Of a stretch of 64,000 nucleotides of DNA, positions 23,590 through 61,262 are shown one piece after another. A model generated the notes under the pieces. The model did no database searches. It worked only from the letters and a program-made list of their open reading frames with translations, and was not told where the DNA came from. The DNA is from Lepus europaeus (taxonomy: Eukaryota > Chordata > Mammalia > Lagomorpha > Leporidae): contig NC_084834.1 of the NCBI RefSeq assembly GCF_033115175.1, forward strand, positions 91,841,808-91,905,807, read 5' to 3'. A program made the position numbers and the translations under genes. Numbering within the stretch: position 1 is the first letter of the stretch; every line of letters begins with the position of its first letter.

Positions 23590-24790
23590 GTGTTTTCTGT
23601 TTTCTCCAAGTTTAGTCAGATGTAATTTTCATATCTAACAGCATGCAGCATCACCAAATCCAGGTTGAGGACATTTCCACTTTCGTCCGGAAAGTTTCCT
23701 GCTGCCCACATAGACGTTGTCCCTGCTCCAACCCCCAGTTCTGGGAAACCCCTGATTTGCTTTCTATCTAGGCTCACTTTTCTTTACATCTCATGTGAAC
23801 AGAATCATACAACATGTGTTCTGCATCTAGCATCATGCTTTTGCATGTATTGGTATCTCTTCTATCTTTTTATGCAATATTTTTCTATGTTTTGTTAACG
23901 CATTTACCAGTTGATGGACATTTGGGTTATTTCTGGTTTTTGGCTCTACTGAAAAATGTTGCTATGAATGTGGCCATACATGTCATTATGGACATGTCTT
24001 CATTTTTCATGGGGAAATTGCTAGGGTTGGGGTTGCTGGGTTGCTTGGTAAGTTGTTTTAAAAATCCAAAATGTTTTCAGAAGTGGTCATATTTTCTGAC
24101 ATTTCTTGTTTGCAGTGTGCAAGGGGCAAAGTTTGCACCCTCACCAAAATCTGCCATTGTCTATCTTTTCAATTAAACCCTGCTGGTGGTACAGGAGCAC
24201 CTGGGTTTGAATTTGCATTTCCCCAATGACTGAGGGTGTTGAACATCTTTTCCCCTGCTCATTTCCCATTTGTTATGCTTATTTTTAAGTGATATGATGT
24301 TTCTTATTGGAATTGTAAGAAATCTCTTCTAGATACAAGTCTCTTATTAGACGTGATTTGCAGATTTTTTTTTCCCCTCAGGCTGTGGCTTTTTATTAAT
24401 GGTGTCTTTTGGTGCTTAACAACTTATGTTTATATTTTTAAAAATTAGTTTATTTGCAAGGGAGAGAGAGAGAGATTGATCTTCCATCCACTGACTCACT
24501 CCTCAAATGCCCACAACATCTGGATCTAGATCAGGCTGAAACTAGAAGCCAGGGTGTCCCAAGGTCTCCCAAGTAAGCAGCAGGGACCACCCATGTTAAC
24601 CATCACTTGCTGTTTCCCCAGGTACACATTAGCAGGAAGCTGGACTCAGAGGCAAAGCCAGGACTTGAACCCAGGCACTTCCTTATGGGGTGTAGGCATT
24701 CTGAGTGTCATCTTATTTGCTGCACTAAATGTCCATCTTTACAACTTTTACTTTGGATGATGTCCAGCTGATCACTTTTGTCTGCTAAGA
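23590..24790 (-). repeat. L1M fragment interrupted by a C-SINE
   Basis: Antisense old L1 3' region, with landmarks TTGATGGACATTTGGGTTAT, TGTTGCTATGAATGTGGCC and CTTCTAGATACAAGTCTCTTATTAG. A C-SINE at 24436-24727 splits it, after which TGATGTCCAGCTGATCAC continues. Confidence 0.75.
24436..24727 (-). repeat. C-SINE, old
   Basis: A reverse-oriented diverged copy with a GAGAGAGAGAGAG tract and an AGCAGGAAGCTGGACTC-like block, inserted in L1M sequence. Confidence 0.7.
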
Positions 24791-25989
24791 ACATGAACAC
24801 AGCCTTGGGTCAGCCAGGTAGGTGTGGTGACCTAGGCCTTCTCCAGGTCTGCCTATCCTGTGTGCAAGCCTCACCCAGGAGCTGGGGGGGCCAACCCCAA
24901 TTCCAGGCTTGTGGGGTCATTAGCCCTCCCCATATGCCCTCTGCTGCAGCTGCAACCTGCTCTGACTTCATTGGGTGTAGGCATTGTCCACTGTCTCGAA
25001 CTGAGGGAGTCTCCTTTGACCACTGGTGTCCTCAGCCCTGCCCTGGAAAAACCCTGGCCCCAGCTGAGTGGGCACGGCCCGGGGCCAGGACATCACGAGC
25101 TCCTGCTGTGTAGTTTTTCAAGCGTCAGCATTTCTCAGGATTGTTCTGTACTTGTGTTCATTTTCCAGTTCCCTTAAATGTCAGTTTTGCGCAGGTTCAT
25201 AGATGCTTCCTGGGGAGAGGATTTGCTGGAGCTGAAAGTTCCACCTTGACAATTCTGCTTCATAGTAGGAAGAGAAGGGACTCGTCTTCATCTTCATCCA
25301 TATGTAAGGACCTCTCTGGAGGAGCAGCAACCCGCTGTTCATGCTGAGATGAAAAGAACAAAACCGGGCATGGAGAACATGCAAGGTCAAGGTGCAGGCA
25401 GCTTGCTCCCTCATCCCACGAGCTCCAGTGCCCAGGAGAGCAAGGGCAGAAGGGGGCCTTTCTGTGGCTGCTGCTGCACCCCATCTCTCTCAACAGGTAC
25501 CACTTGGCACCTCAGCAGTGACCCCTCACAAGAACCCCAAGAGCATAACTTTTCTCGAAGTAGAAGCAACGTGGCAATGAGTGTGGATCACCGTTTTCCC
25601 CTGGAAGCCCGCCATCCACTCTGTGACAGATATCCTACATTCACCATGCCTGGACATGGAACTGCATTTGGATGAGATAATTAAATACATCCACTGCTCT
25701 CAAAAGGCTCTGCGGACTCGCGGGGAGACACAATGTAGACAAAGCTGGGATGGAGATCTATTCAGGAAGGGCCCCACACCTGGGCTGGAGTTGGGAGGCA
25801 GTGAGCAGAGGCTGCGGGAAAAGTCCAGGCTGAGCCAAAGGAGGCTGGTGTGTCCCGGGGCTGCTGCTTGCTTATCAGTTACCTTCTTGGAGTTACAATG
25901 CAAAGTGGCCTGTCCCCAAATCAGAGACTTAAATGTGAACATGCGCATGGCACAGGGAGAGAGTGTGGGTTGGTTGGTGCTGAGAATAA

Positions 25990-26570
25990 AAACTGACCAA
26001 AAGCACCACGGGAGGGACCATAAATAAAACAGGGCGACCACTTTGGAAAGCCGTCCTGCAGCTCCACACAATGTCACCCGCACCGTTACCGTGTGAGCCA
26101 GCAATTCTGCTCTTCTGTATCAGCCCAGAGTAGTGAAAATGAAAACATTCATCCACACCAAAATCTGCCCATGACTGTCTACAGCTACATCGGTCACAAC
26201 AATACAAAAGCGGAGCTCTCACCTCCATCCAGAGGTTAATGAATAAATAAAAGTGGCAGGCCCCTGCAAAGGACTATGTCTGGCAGCAAAGAGGCGGGGC
26301 ATCTCCCAGAGACTCTAGGAGTGGGTGAGCTTCTCGAGGGTTAAGAGAGTGAAGCCCGTCACAAGAGACCACACAGTGTTGTGTGGTTCTGTTGTATGAA
26401 ATGTCTAGAATGGGCAAATGTGCAGATAAGGAGTGATGGTGACCAAGAGCTGGGAACAGGGGGAGGAGAATGGATGTGGCTGCTGGCTACTGGGAAGAGG
26501 TTTCTTTTGGGGGTGATGAAAATGTTTGAAAAATGGATAATGGCAATGGGCTGTGTGACTGTAAATACAA
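25990..26570 (+). repeat. L1M 3' fragment, sense
   Basis: The landmarks ACCACTTTGGAAAGC, GAGCCAGCAATTCTGCTCTTC, TGTATGAAATGTCTAGAATGGGCAAA, GGTGATGAAAATGTTTGAAAAATGG and GGCAATGGGCTGTG follow the order of old mammalian L1 3' ends. Confidence 0.8.
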
Positions 26571-27135
26571 GGTATTTTAAAAAGTTCATGGAAACATGCA
26601 ATTAGAAGTTTATTTTGGTGCAAAATATTTGGAAATCCACACATACAAAGGGTGTTCAAAAAGTTCATCAACAATGCATATGCTTTTTTTTTTTTTAAAG
26701 AAAAAATAAAACAGGTTTTCATCTACTTGAAAAGGAGAAAGCAACACTAAGAGAGAGGGAGAACGCCCAGAGAGATATTCCCTCTGTTGGTTCTCCCTTT
26801 AGGTGCCCACAACAGCCAGGTCTAGGCCAGGCCAAAGCCAGGAGCCAGGAACTCCATCCTTGCTTCCCACATGGGTGGCAGGGGCCCAAGCGCTCGAGCC
26901 ATCCTGCACTCCTTCCAGAACACATTAGCAAGAAGCTGGATCAGAAGTGGAGCGGCAGGACTTGCACTCTGGCATGGGATGCAGGTGTCACAAGCAGTGA
27001 CGTAATCCACTGCACCACAATGCCTGCCCCTAGCATGGGTACTCTGAAAAAGCTAGGATTGAGTTCCACATTTTTTTGCACCAAAAATAGCATCTTTTCA
27101 TTCTATTTTTCAGTAACTCTTGGAAGTACCCTTGT
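26571..27135. mobile_element. MITE-like element(s), copy 2, split by a C-SINE
   Basis: The left part contains AAAAAGTTCATGGAAAC, TTTATTTTGGTGCAAAA and then AAGGGTGTTCAAAAAGTTCATC. The right part (27036-27135) contains GGGTACTCTGAAAAAGC, TTTTTTTGCACCAAAAATAG and ends GGAAGTACCCTTG. A reverse C-SINE at about 26685-27030 sits between. The right part may be a second copy rather than the other half. Confidence 0.5.
26685..27030 (-). repeat. C-SINE inside MITE-like DNA
   Basis: A reverse-oriented copy from T-run plus AAAGAAAAAATAAAAC to CCACAATGCCTGCCCC. Confidence 0.85.
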
Positions 27136-27729
27136 ATACCCCCAGAGAACTGTATATTTTAAACTGACAATTTTTGTAGTGTATCACAAAGTTGTTAAAA
27201 CATCTGATTGGAGAATCTGTAAGGATGGAATTTGGTGAACAGGTGGGGGTGGAGAGAGTGTTCTAGGCCTGGGTATAGTGCAGGAAAGGGCTGCCCGTTG
27301 AGCCCCTCACTGGGAACAAGGAGCCAGCTGCCCTTCCTCGATTTGCCTGCTGGGCAGGGTGGGGGATGGGGACGGCCCTGGAGTAAAATATTTCATTGTA
27401 GGAACTTTGAATACTTGAGACCAGTCCAGCAGAGTTTCAAACACCAGTGTGTTCTAGCACCCAAGCCCAAATGCAACACAAGGAAGACGATTTAAGAACT
27501 CTACAAAAAGCATTACAGTTGGAGGGAAGTCCAGGGCTGCCTGATCCCTTCAGCGAATTCCCAGAGCAGCTCCTCGGCCAGGCTGGGCTCTAGCTACTCC
27601 ATGCAGCAGTGAACAAAGCAGACAAAGCCTCAGCTTCCCGTGGTTTCTGCTCTACCAGGGAGACACCACACAGAAGTAACACCAGCCACTTCCACAAGTC
27701 CCTGTGTTTTCCATTCCGACAGGGGGAGG

Positions 27730-27960
27730 ATAAAGCAGCCTGAGCTGATGCTGGGGACGGTGGGAGCTGGGAACACCACTGTACGTACTGTCGGTGGGGC
27801 AGGGAAGGCCTCACTTAGAAGGTGACGTTTGCCAGAAGACCTCGAGATGGTGAGGGAGCAAGAGGTACACAGCTGGGTCAGGAAGATGGCAGGCAGAGGG
27901 CACAGCCAGGGCAGAGGGCTGGCTGGAAGCAGAGCTGGCAGGGTGCGGAGCCCAGTGAGG
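27730..27960 (+). repeat. second copy of the unnamed mammalian repeat
   Basis: The blocks GGGGCAGGGAAGGCCTCACTTAG, AGGTGACGTTTGCCAGAAGACCTCGAG and GGCAGAGGGCACAGCCAGGG parallel the copy near 9190-9345. Confidence 0.4.
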
Positions 27961-29439
27961 GGAACGAAGAGCTGAGGAGCCTGTGGAGGCTGTAAGTGGG
28001 GCGTGAGAGGATCGGGCCCTGGGGCAGGCTCACTGTCCTGCTGTGTGGAGAATGGATCGGTGGGAGGCAGAGGCCGAAGGACGAAAATCATAGCACTCAA
28101 CTCTCAGACTGCAGGTGAGCGCAATGTTAGGCAGTCACTCACAACACATCACAGCAGACGGAGAGAGTGGGCCGCAGTGAACCCATTTAAAAGGAGAAAG
28201 ATGAAAAGCAATGGGATGGCATCCCGACAAACGTGGGCAGGCAGAAAGGTTTGCAAAAAGACCCTGAAAGCTCAGCTGGGGCTGTGGCAACAGCCAGGGG
28301 AACTGCATTACCTGGGAAGGCTCTGTGTCATGTAACTTAGTAAAACTACGAGTTCAACAAAGGATCTAAGATGAGATGATAAGGTAGCAGAATGATACAA
28401 AAACAAAGATTGCAGAACTAAGAAAACAAATTGCAGAAGACAGCGTGACTCTTCTGAACTGGAAACAGAAAGTAATGAAATGGACTTGCTGGAAATCCAA
28501 TTACAGATCTCTACACAAAGCCCAGCTTTTTGTGTACAGGCTAGAACAGTCCTGAAGAGGGCACTTCGTTATGTCATTTGTGTATCACTTGCCAAGCTTA
28601 GCTGAACACCTGGCAGCATAAACACAGAAATGGCTACGAGGAAAAAGACCTTTCCACTCCTGGATTAGAACTGGAACCACAAGCACACTTGGTGACACTG
28701 CTTTAGTAGAGCTGTGTTTCTTCCTCCCGGTAGAAGCAGCCAGCAGTGTAACTGAAAGGCTCCTTTATGCTTGCATGACCTTTGCTCTGGGACCTAGTCC
28801 CTAGAATCAATATGAGCACAAGTGGCTTCCTTTCATGAACAGAAGTAGCATTTTTAGGATATAAACTTTGTCTAAACTTTGTACTAGTGCTTAAGGGCAA
28901 GATTCTAAGCAAATTGCTTTTCTTTAAACAATGCTGAGCCCTGCACACAAATGCAAGCTTGCAACTGCCCTTGCCTTTTTTGAGCAACAGGTGAGATTGC
29001 TGAAGGCCAAGGTTGAAGTTCTAGTGCTTTATCTTTTGTTTAGAGCAGGACATGATTATGCACGAATGGCCCCGGAACAGCCTCCTGACTGTCCTGTCAC
29101 TATGGTGTCCTCTAAGGAAAAACCGGTGGGGGAGGCAGGAAGATTAGGTGCAGAGCTGGAAATGCCCACTTTACAAGCAGGGCAGCTCCGGGAATGCCAG
29201 GCCCCTCCCTCTTACGTCAAATGAAGGTCGGACTCAAGCACTTTCAGGGCTCCTTCCACTCCAACATTCCGCCACCTCTGTGTCTGTGGGTGCTGAACTC
29301 TCTGCTACTGAGTCGTCGTCTTCTGTTTTGGTGCAGCATCCCTGTCCTGTTCCTGTGTGCAGAGCAAGCCTACCATGGAGCGAGAGCACGCCTGTCAAAC
29401 ACCTCCTTTTCTACATACATCCATGGGCAGATCGAACCC

Positions 29440-29605
29440 TTAAAACTGTTCCCCTGGGGCAGGTCTCCCGATACACAATTTCCTTATAAGCAAACTCAAG
29501 GCCTGGAGAAGTTAAGTCACTCGCCCAAGAGCACACAGTCAGTGGCAGAGTGAGAACTTGGATCCCAGACCATTGCTAAGCAGTATATCATCCTAGTTAG
29601 AACTG
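29440..29605 (+). repeat. MIR SINE fragment
   Basis: AAGTTAAGTCACTCGCCCAAG, CACACAGTCAGTGGCAGAGTG and TTGGATCCCAGACC match the ancient mammalian MIR core and its 3' part. Confidence 0.8.
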
Positions 29606-29982
29606 TATCCAGTGTCAGAGGATTAACAGGGTTTTTTTTTTTTTTTTTTTTTTACCTTATCGAAACATTAAAGTCAGCATATGAAAGTCTGACTGTAACA
29701 GTCCTGTTTCTCTTAAGTCCTTATGAGCAACCTCACCATGGTAGGAACACATTGTTTGTGTATCTCGGAGCTGTGGGGGTGATACCCCGATTGCTGGCTG
29801 TGGCCACCACACTGAGTGCCATGTGACAGGGCTCCACCTTGCACCTGGCTGGGTTTGGGGGAGCTGAGCTGAAAGTACTATCTGTGATTAGGAAGCTCAC
29901 CAATGTCACCACCCACCGAGATGCCTGCACGATGCTTTGCCTCTTAGGCAGCAACTCTGGCCCTATGGCCTCTCTCAGACCA

Positions 29983-31620
29983 GTGCTTCTCAAGGCTGGG
30001 TCCTAAGACCCCCGAGTCCTGAGACCCTTTCAGAGGGCCTGAAGGATGGACACCATGTTCGTAATGCCACTAAAATGTTAATGTCCCTTTTCACTGCCTT
30101 GGCATTTGCACTCATTTGCAAAAGCAATGGTGGGAAAAAAACCACCGGCAGCTTAGTATGAAGCTAGACAGCGGCACCCAACTACCAGGAGCAGTGACCG
30201 CAACCTTCCTCGCCAAGCACTCGCAGCAAAAAAACAAGTGCCTGTGTCTCTTAAGAATGTCCTTGGAGAAACAGTAAAAATGAGGACTTTTACTAAATCT
30301 CGACCCTTAAGTCGTGCACCATGCAGTGAGAAGCACCCATAAAGCAGCTCCATACTGAAGTTCAATGGTTGTCTTGCAGAGAAGCACTTTCCGGTAACCA
30401 ACTGCTTCTCTTATGGACACCATTTTACTGACGGCAACTGGGCAACTACGGTTCCATGGCAGAAATGTTCTAGAAAATCAATGAGGCAAGATCGTCACCT
30501 CAAAGAAAACAGAGAATTTCCTGCAAACGACAAAATTTTAGTTTTTAAGCAAAAATTATAACTTTATGGAAAACAGCTGCCAATATATAGCTTAGAATTT
30601 CTCAAGACTGCTGGTAATAATTTAATATTATATATGATATGATTTTGTGGTACTATATAGTGAAATATGTCAATATTTTGAAGATCTATACACATTGCCA
30701 TAGTGGTGACAAAATTAATTTATCGGTGAATCAATATTTTCTAAATGAGTAACATATGCTGCTATAAAATTATGGATGGGTAAATGATACATTTAAAGTG
30801 CAAGATAGACCATTGGATTTTAAGGTGATAGGGAATGAGTGGTACATTGGTACAATTTCAGATTCCATGTAGTAATCAATTTTTAAAGACTTACACTATA
30901 AGATACTCAAAACTGTTATCTTTAAAATTTAATGATCTGGGCCCAGCGCTGTGACACAGCAGGTTAAAGCCTCAGTCTGCAGCACTGGCAGACTATATGG
31001 GCGCCAGTTAAAGTCCCGACTGCTCCACTTCTGATCCAGCTCCCTGCTAATGGCCCAACTGCCTGGGTCCCTGGCACCCACAAGGGAGACCTGGAAGAAG
31101 CCCCTGGCTCCTGGCTTTGGATTAGGTCAGCTCCGGCAGTTGCAACCATTTGGGGAGTCAACCAGTAGATGGAAAACTTCTTTCTCTGTAATTCTTTCAA
31201 ATAAATAAAAATTCTAAAAGAAAATTAATGATCTAAAAAGGCTGTTAAAATGTTCTGCCTTTTCCCAATCACGTATCTGTGTGAAGTTGGGTTTTCTTCA
31301 TATGCTTCAACCAAAACAGAGCCATCACTGCAGACTGAAAGAGAAGCAGATATGAGAATCCAACTGTCTTCTGTTACATCAGACATTAAAGGGATTTGCA
31401 AAATCATAAGACAATTCCAAGCATCTGATTTTTTTGTTTGTAAAAGTATTTTTTATGAAATTTATGTTGATATATAATGGTTTTATTATTATTTTAAAAT
31501 CAATATCTCAATATAGCCAATACAATGACTACTGAGGATGGACAGGAACCATCTAAAGAAAAGCTGTTCAGGGTTCTTGAAAAGTTTTAAGGATCTAAGA
31601 GTCCTACGACCAGAAGGTGC
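29983..31620 (+). mobile_element. fossil hAT (Charlie-type) DNA transposon
   Basis: The left end CAGTGCTTCTCAAGGCTGGG is followed by decayed coding-like sequence. At 31250-31440 comes a recognisable hAT dimerisation segment with FPITYLCEVGFSSYAST and ADMRIQLSSVTSDIKGICK. The right end, near 31600, carries AGTCCTACGACCAGAAGG, a degenerate counterpart of the left end. A C-SINE splits it at 30939-31224. Many stops make it nonfunctional. The family is placed by its dimerisation motif (Y-L-C-E-x-x-F-S-x(5)-K-T); the exact Charlie subfamily is not determined. Confidence 0.75.
30939..31224 (+). repeat. C-SINE inserted in the hAT fossil
   Basis: A forward copy from GGGCCCAGCGCTGTGACAC to CAAATAAATAAAAATTC. 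TTAATGATCT at 30929-30938 is repeated at 31225-31234 as target-site duplication. Confidence 0.92.
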
Positions 31621-31879
31621 AAAGCAGCGCCCATCTTAGCCCCGCCCCTTCTTCACAGGCAGCGACTGACAGAGCAGAACCTGACGCAGTTCCCAGGCTG
31701 GTTGGAACTGCAGTCTCAGACTCAATGCCTAAACCAGGGCTCCCCCAAACACCACACCATCTCTGGGTGCAACAGTTAGGCTTCTACCATCACTAGTCAA
31801 AGTCGGAAGAAACAGCAAATAAAAGAGAGCTTTGCAGTGGGTGGGGAACATGAGAGTAGCATAAAGCAAAGCCTAAGCC

Positions 31880-32140
31880 AATGCTGTGTCAGCCACTCCA
31901 TCAGGCTGCTTCCTCTTTGATGCCCCAAATGGGCAAAATGAAAGGAAGAGGAAATGCTGTTGAAGGTGAGAAGCATATGGGGGGAGGGGGGGGGGCAAGG
32001 GACTCCCTGGGGATCATTTGCATGCTTATCCCTATAAACCCCGAAATTCTTTCTGCACTGAGACTTCTGCGGTGCCCATCCTGGCTGCACGGAGGCCTTC
32101 TCACCGTCCTGGTCCTGAGAAGTGTAAGCAATAAAACACA
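31880..32140 (+). repeat. possible solitary LTR-like sequence (tentative)
   Basis: A TATA-like CCTATAAACC at 32030-32040 is followed by a GC-richer stretch and an AATAAA near 32130, the order seen in U3-R-U5 of endogenous retroviral LTRs. No paired LTR or internal genes are seen. It could also be plain unique DNA. Confidence 0.25.
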
Positions 32141-32388
32141 CAGGATGTGGCAATTGCCCGAGGCTCGCTCTCTCACCATGAACTTTTTTAAAGAAACTGC
32201 TACTGTTTTAGAAGGTCTTGGCATTCCTCTTCCTTCTGCCACTAAAGGGGAGCTGCACTGGAGTGAAATTTGTAATAAGCACAATATCCTCAAATGTGGG
32301 ACTCTGTTTAAGCAGAGATTGAGCTTAGTATCTTTAGAAGGAAAGTAAAATCACACAGACAGCCTAACAAACATAAAGGAAGTGTTTT

Positions 32389-33021
32389 TGGGGCCTGTGC
32401 TGTGGCGCAGTGGGCTAAGCATCTGCACATATGGATGCTGGTTTGTGTCCTGGCTGCTCCTCTTCCAATCCAGCTCTCTGCTTATGGCCTGGGAAAGCAG
32501 TAGAAGATGGTTCACGTGGGAGACCTGGAGGAAGCTCCTGGCTCCTGGCTTTGAATTGCCCCAGCTCCGGCAGTTGTGGCCATTTGGGAAGTGAAGCAGC
32601 AGGTGGGAAGACATTTCTTTTTTTTTTTTTTTTTTTAAAGATTTATTTATTTGAAAGGCAGAGTTACAGAGAGACAGAGGCAGAGGCAAAGAGAGAGGTC
32701 TTCCACCTGCTGGTTCAATCCCCAAATGGCTGCAATGGCCAGAGCTGGGTGGAACCGAAGCCAGGAATCAGGGGCTTCTTCTGGGTCTCCCACATGGGTA
32801 TAGGGGCCCAGGAACTTGGGCTGTTCTCTTCCACTGTTTTCCCAGGCCATAGCAGAGAGCTGGGTGTGAAATGGAGCAGTTGGGACTTGAACTGGTGTCC
32901 ATATGGGATGCTGGCACTGCGGGCAGCAGCTTTACCTGCTATGTCACAGCACCAGGCCCAGGGAAGACCTTTCTGTCTCTAACTCTTTCTGTAACTCTGT
33001 CTCAAATAAAATGTTTAAAAA
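32389..33021 (+). repeat. C-SINE (outer, interrupted by another C-SINE)
   Basis: A forward copy beginning GGGGCCTGTGCTGTGGCGCAG, interrupted at 32618 and resuming at 32961 through to CAAATAAAATG. AAGTGTTTT at 32380-32388 and 33022-33030 is its likely target-site duplication. Confidence 0.9.
32619..32960 (-). repeat. C-SINE (inner, nested)
   Basis: A reverse copy inside the outer forward SINE. GGGAAGACATTTCT at 32605-32618 and GGGAAGACCTTTCT at 32961-32974 are the duplicated target (13 of 14 identical). Confidence 0.95.
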
Positions 33022-33604
33022 AAGTGTTTTCTCCACCCTCCCTTCCTGGGAAGGCTGTTCAAAACCAGTAAGTGTATGACAATGAAAGCAACATGGATGG
33101 GTTCTGGGACACTCTGGGATTGGCGCTAACAGGGTGGCCTGGACTTCAGAGGACTGGGACAGCCAGGACATGGAGACCAGTTGCAATGCGACTGAAGAAG
33201 GAGTGAGAAGCTAGGCTTCCTTCACACAATCCGCTGGGTAGGGGAGAAGGTTCAGGGCAAAGTAGCCAAAACCATTCAGGCAGGCGTGTTTTGCTTGGTG
33301 GAAGTCTGAGGGTCATGTCTCCCAGAAGGTATTTTCCTGGCTCTACCACCTCCCACGTACACTCAAGAGCCCTGGGAGTTCAGATTAGGAAAGTCAGAGT
33401 GCAGAAAGCCTGGTTTTGAAGGAGGGATCAACGTAGAGCTGGAACCAGAGCCCTAACAATCAACAGCTCTGCAGTTTGAACAAGGTGCTCTTGAATGAAA
33501 CAGTCATAATTAGGAAAAGACTATGCAAGGTGGAGGGAATTTGGGGACCTCAGCGTGTTTTTTCCTTCCTTGAAGAACTGACTAAAACAACTTCTGTGGG
33601 GTTT

Positions 33605-60091
<26,487 letters not shown>

Positions 60092-60609
60092 CTATGCAAT
60101 TGGATATATTAAAAAGAAAATGAAAGAAAGCATGGTATAATAAAGTGACAGGGAAACAGTGGGTTAGATTCATTACCAGACTATAAAATTGTACCACCAC
60201 AAAGGACCCTAAGAGATTATGTACACTGCATTTCCCCCATACTGCTCCTTAAAACACTCCCATAGAAAGATTTACAAAGTGCTAGCAAGTGACTCTTTAG
60301 TGCATGCTGAGTTATGCAAGTTTAAGCATGGTTTTGTCTTTTTCCTGTAAGGCTCCTCAGAGGTTTCAATGCGTTCACATGCACTGTCCTTCTCTAAGAA
60401 GGGCAGCAGGCACATTTCTGAAACCGCCCACAACACTCCTTTACAATGAAACTCTATGAGGCTGCTGTTCTGAGGCTCCTGGACAATCTCTGAGAGGTAA
60501 CTACAACACATGAGGTTTTTCACATTTCTGACTTTTAGGTTCATGAGAGAGCTCTGTAGAACTGATATGTATTTGGCAATAAGGATTCTCATGTAAAAAG
60601 ATAAGATCT

Positions 60610-61262
60610 GAGGTGAACATGCTGGTGCAGCAGGTTAAGTGACCATAAGGGATACCCACATCCCATACTGGATGCCTGGGATTGAGCCCCATCTCTGATT
60701 TTGATTCAGCTTCCTACAAATTCACACTGGGAGGCAATAGATAACCGTTCATGTCTTTGGGCCCCTGCACCATTGCCATATGGAGACCGAGTTGGACTTA
60801 CTGGTTCCAGGCTTTAGCCTGATTCAGGCCTAGCTGTTGTCAGCATTTGGTAAAAGACCCAGCAGATTGGCTGGTGCTGCGGCTCACTAGGCTAATCCTC
60901 TGCCTGTGGCGCTGGCACACCGGGTTCTTGTCCCGGTCGGGGCGCCAGATTCTGTCCCGGTTGCTCCTCTTCCAGTCCTGCTCTCTGCTGTGGCCCGGGA
61001 AGGCAGTGGAGGATGGCCCAGGTCCTTGGCCCCTGCACCCACATGGGAGACCAGGAGGAAGCACCTGGTCCCTGGCTTCATATCGGCGCAGCGCGCAGGC
61101 CTTTGCGGCCATTTGGGGGGTGAAACAATGGAAGGAAGACCTTTGTCTCTCTCTCACTAACTCTGCCTGTCAAAAAAAAAAAAAAAGACCCAGCAGATAA
61201 AGGATTCTGTCTTGCTCTCTGTCTCTCTGCCACTACATCTTCCAAATAAAATAAATGAATAT
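60610..61262 (+). repeat. old C-SINE (outer), interrupted
   Basis: A diverged forward copy from TGAACATGCTGGTGCAGCAGG. It is interrupted after AGACCCAGCAGAT (60855-60867) and continues from the second target copy at 61186-61198 to CCAAATAAAATAAATG. Confidence 0.85.
60868..61185 (+). repeat. GC-rich young C-SINE (inner), distinct subfamily
   Basis: The head reads TTGGCTGGTGCTGCGGCTCAC and TAGGCTAATCCTCTGCCTGT, and the B-box region TTCTTGTCCCGGTCGGGGCG. This differs from the other copies (GGCGCAG...GGTTAA). It has many CpGs and a pure A-tail with no TAAA repeats, all signs of recent insertion. The 13-bp target copies are identical. Confidence 0.93.

Larger units (their letters stand above)
21981..33604. 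other. CDS1-WDFY3 intergenic region (tail to tail)
   Basis: The interval between the two convergent 3' ends, about 11.6 kb. It contains a repeated GAC/AGAC tract at 22895-22918, L1M remnants, MIR, a fossil hAT, MITE-like DNA and four C-SINEs, listed separately. Open frames here are short, lack homology I recognise and overlap repeats. I see no supported gene in 22000-23560, 24800-25950 or 27140-29430. Confidence 0.7.

Noticed and set aside
25581..26104. Overlapping open frames of 148 (+) and 134 (-) codons
   Set aside because: No domain or homology is recognisable, they overlap each other and an L1 remnant begins inside them.
27630..28100. 156-codon open frame on the - strand
   Set aside because: Pro/Leu/Ser-rich translation of GC-rich DNA over an old repeat, with no splice or homology support.
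31881..32348. 155-codon open frame on the + strand as a gene or intact retroviral gene
   Set aside because: The translation matches nothing I know; only a weak LTR-like promoter and poly(A) arrangement is present and no retroviral gene is seen.
32431..32982. 183-codon open frame and similar long frames at 5638, 37568, 41478 and 52789
   Set aside because: All lie within C-SINEs; the shared translated phrases such as SSNPALCYG and [14 protein letters not shown] are translations of the repeat.
60272..60592. Open frame as an additional upstream WDFY3 exon
   Set aside because: The translation does not match BEACH sequence, and the real BEACH exon already starts at 60091 with a proper acceptor.
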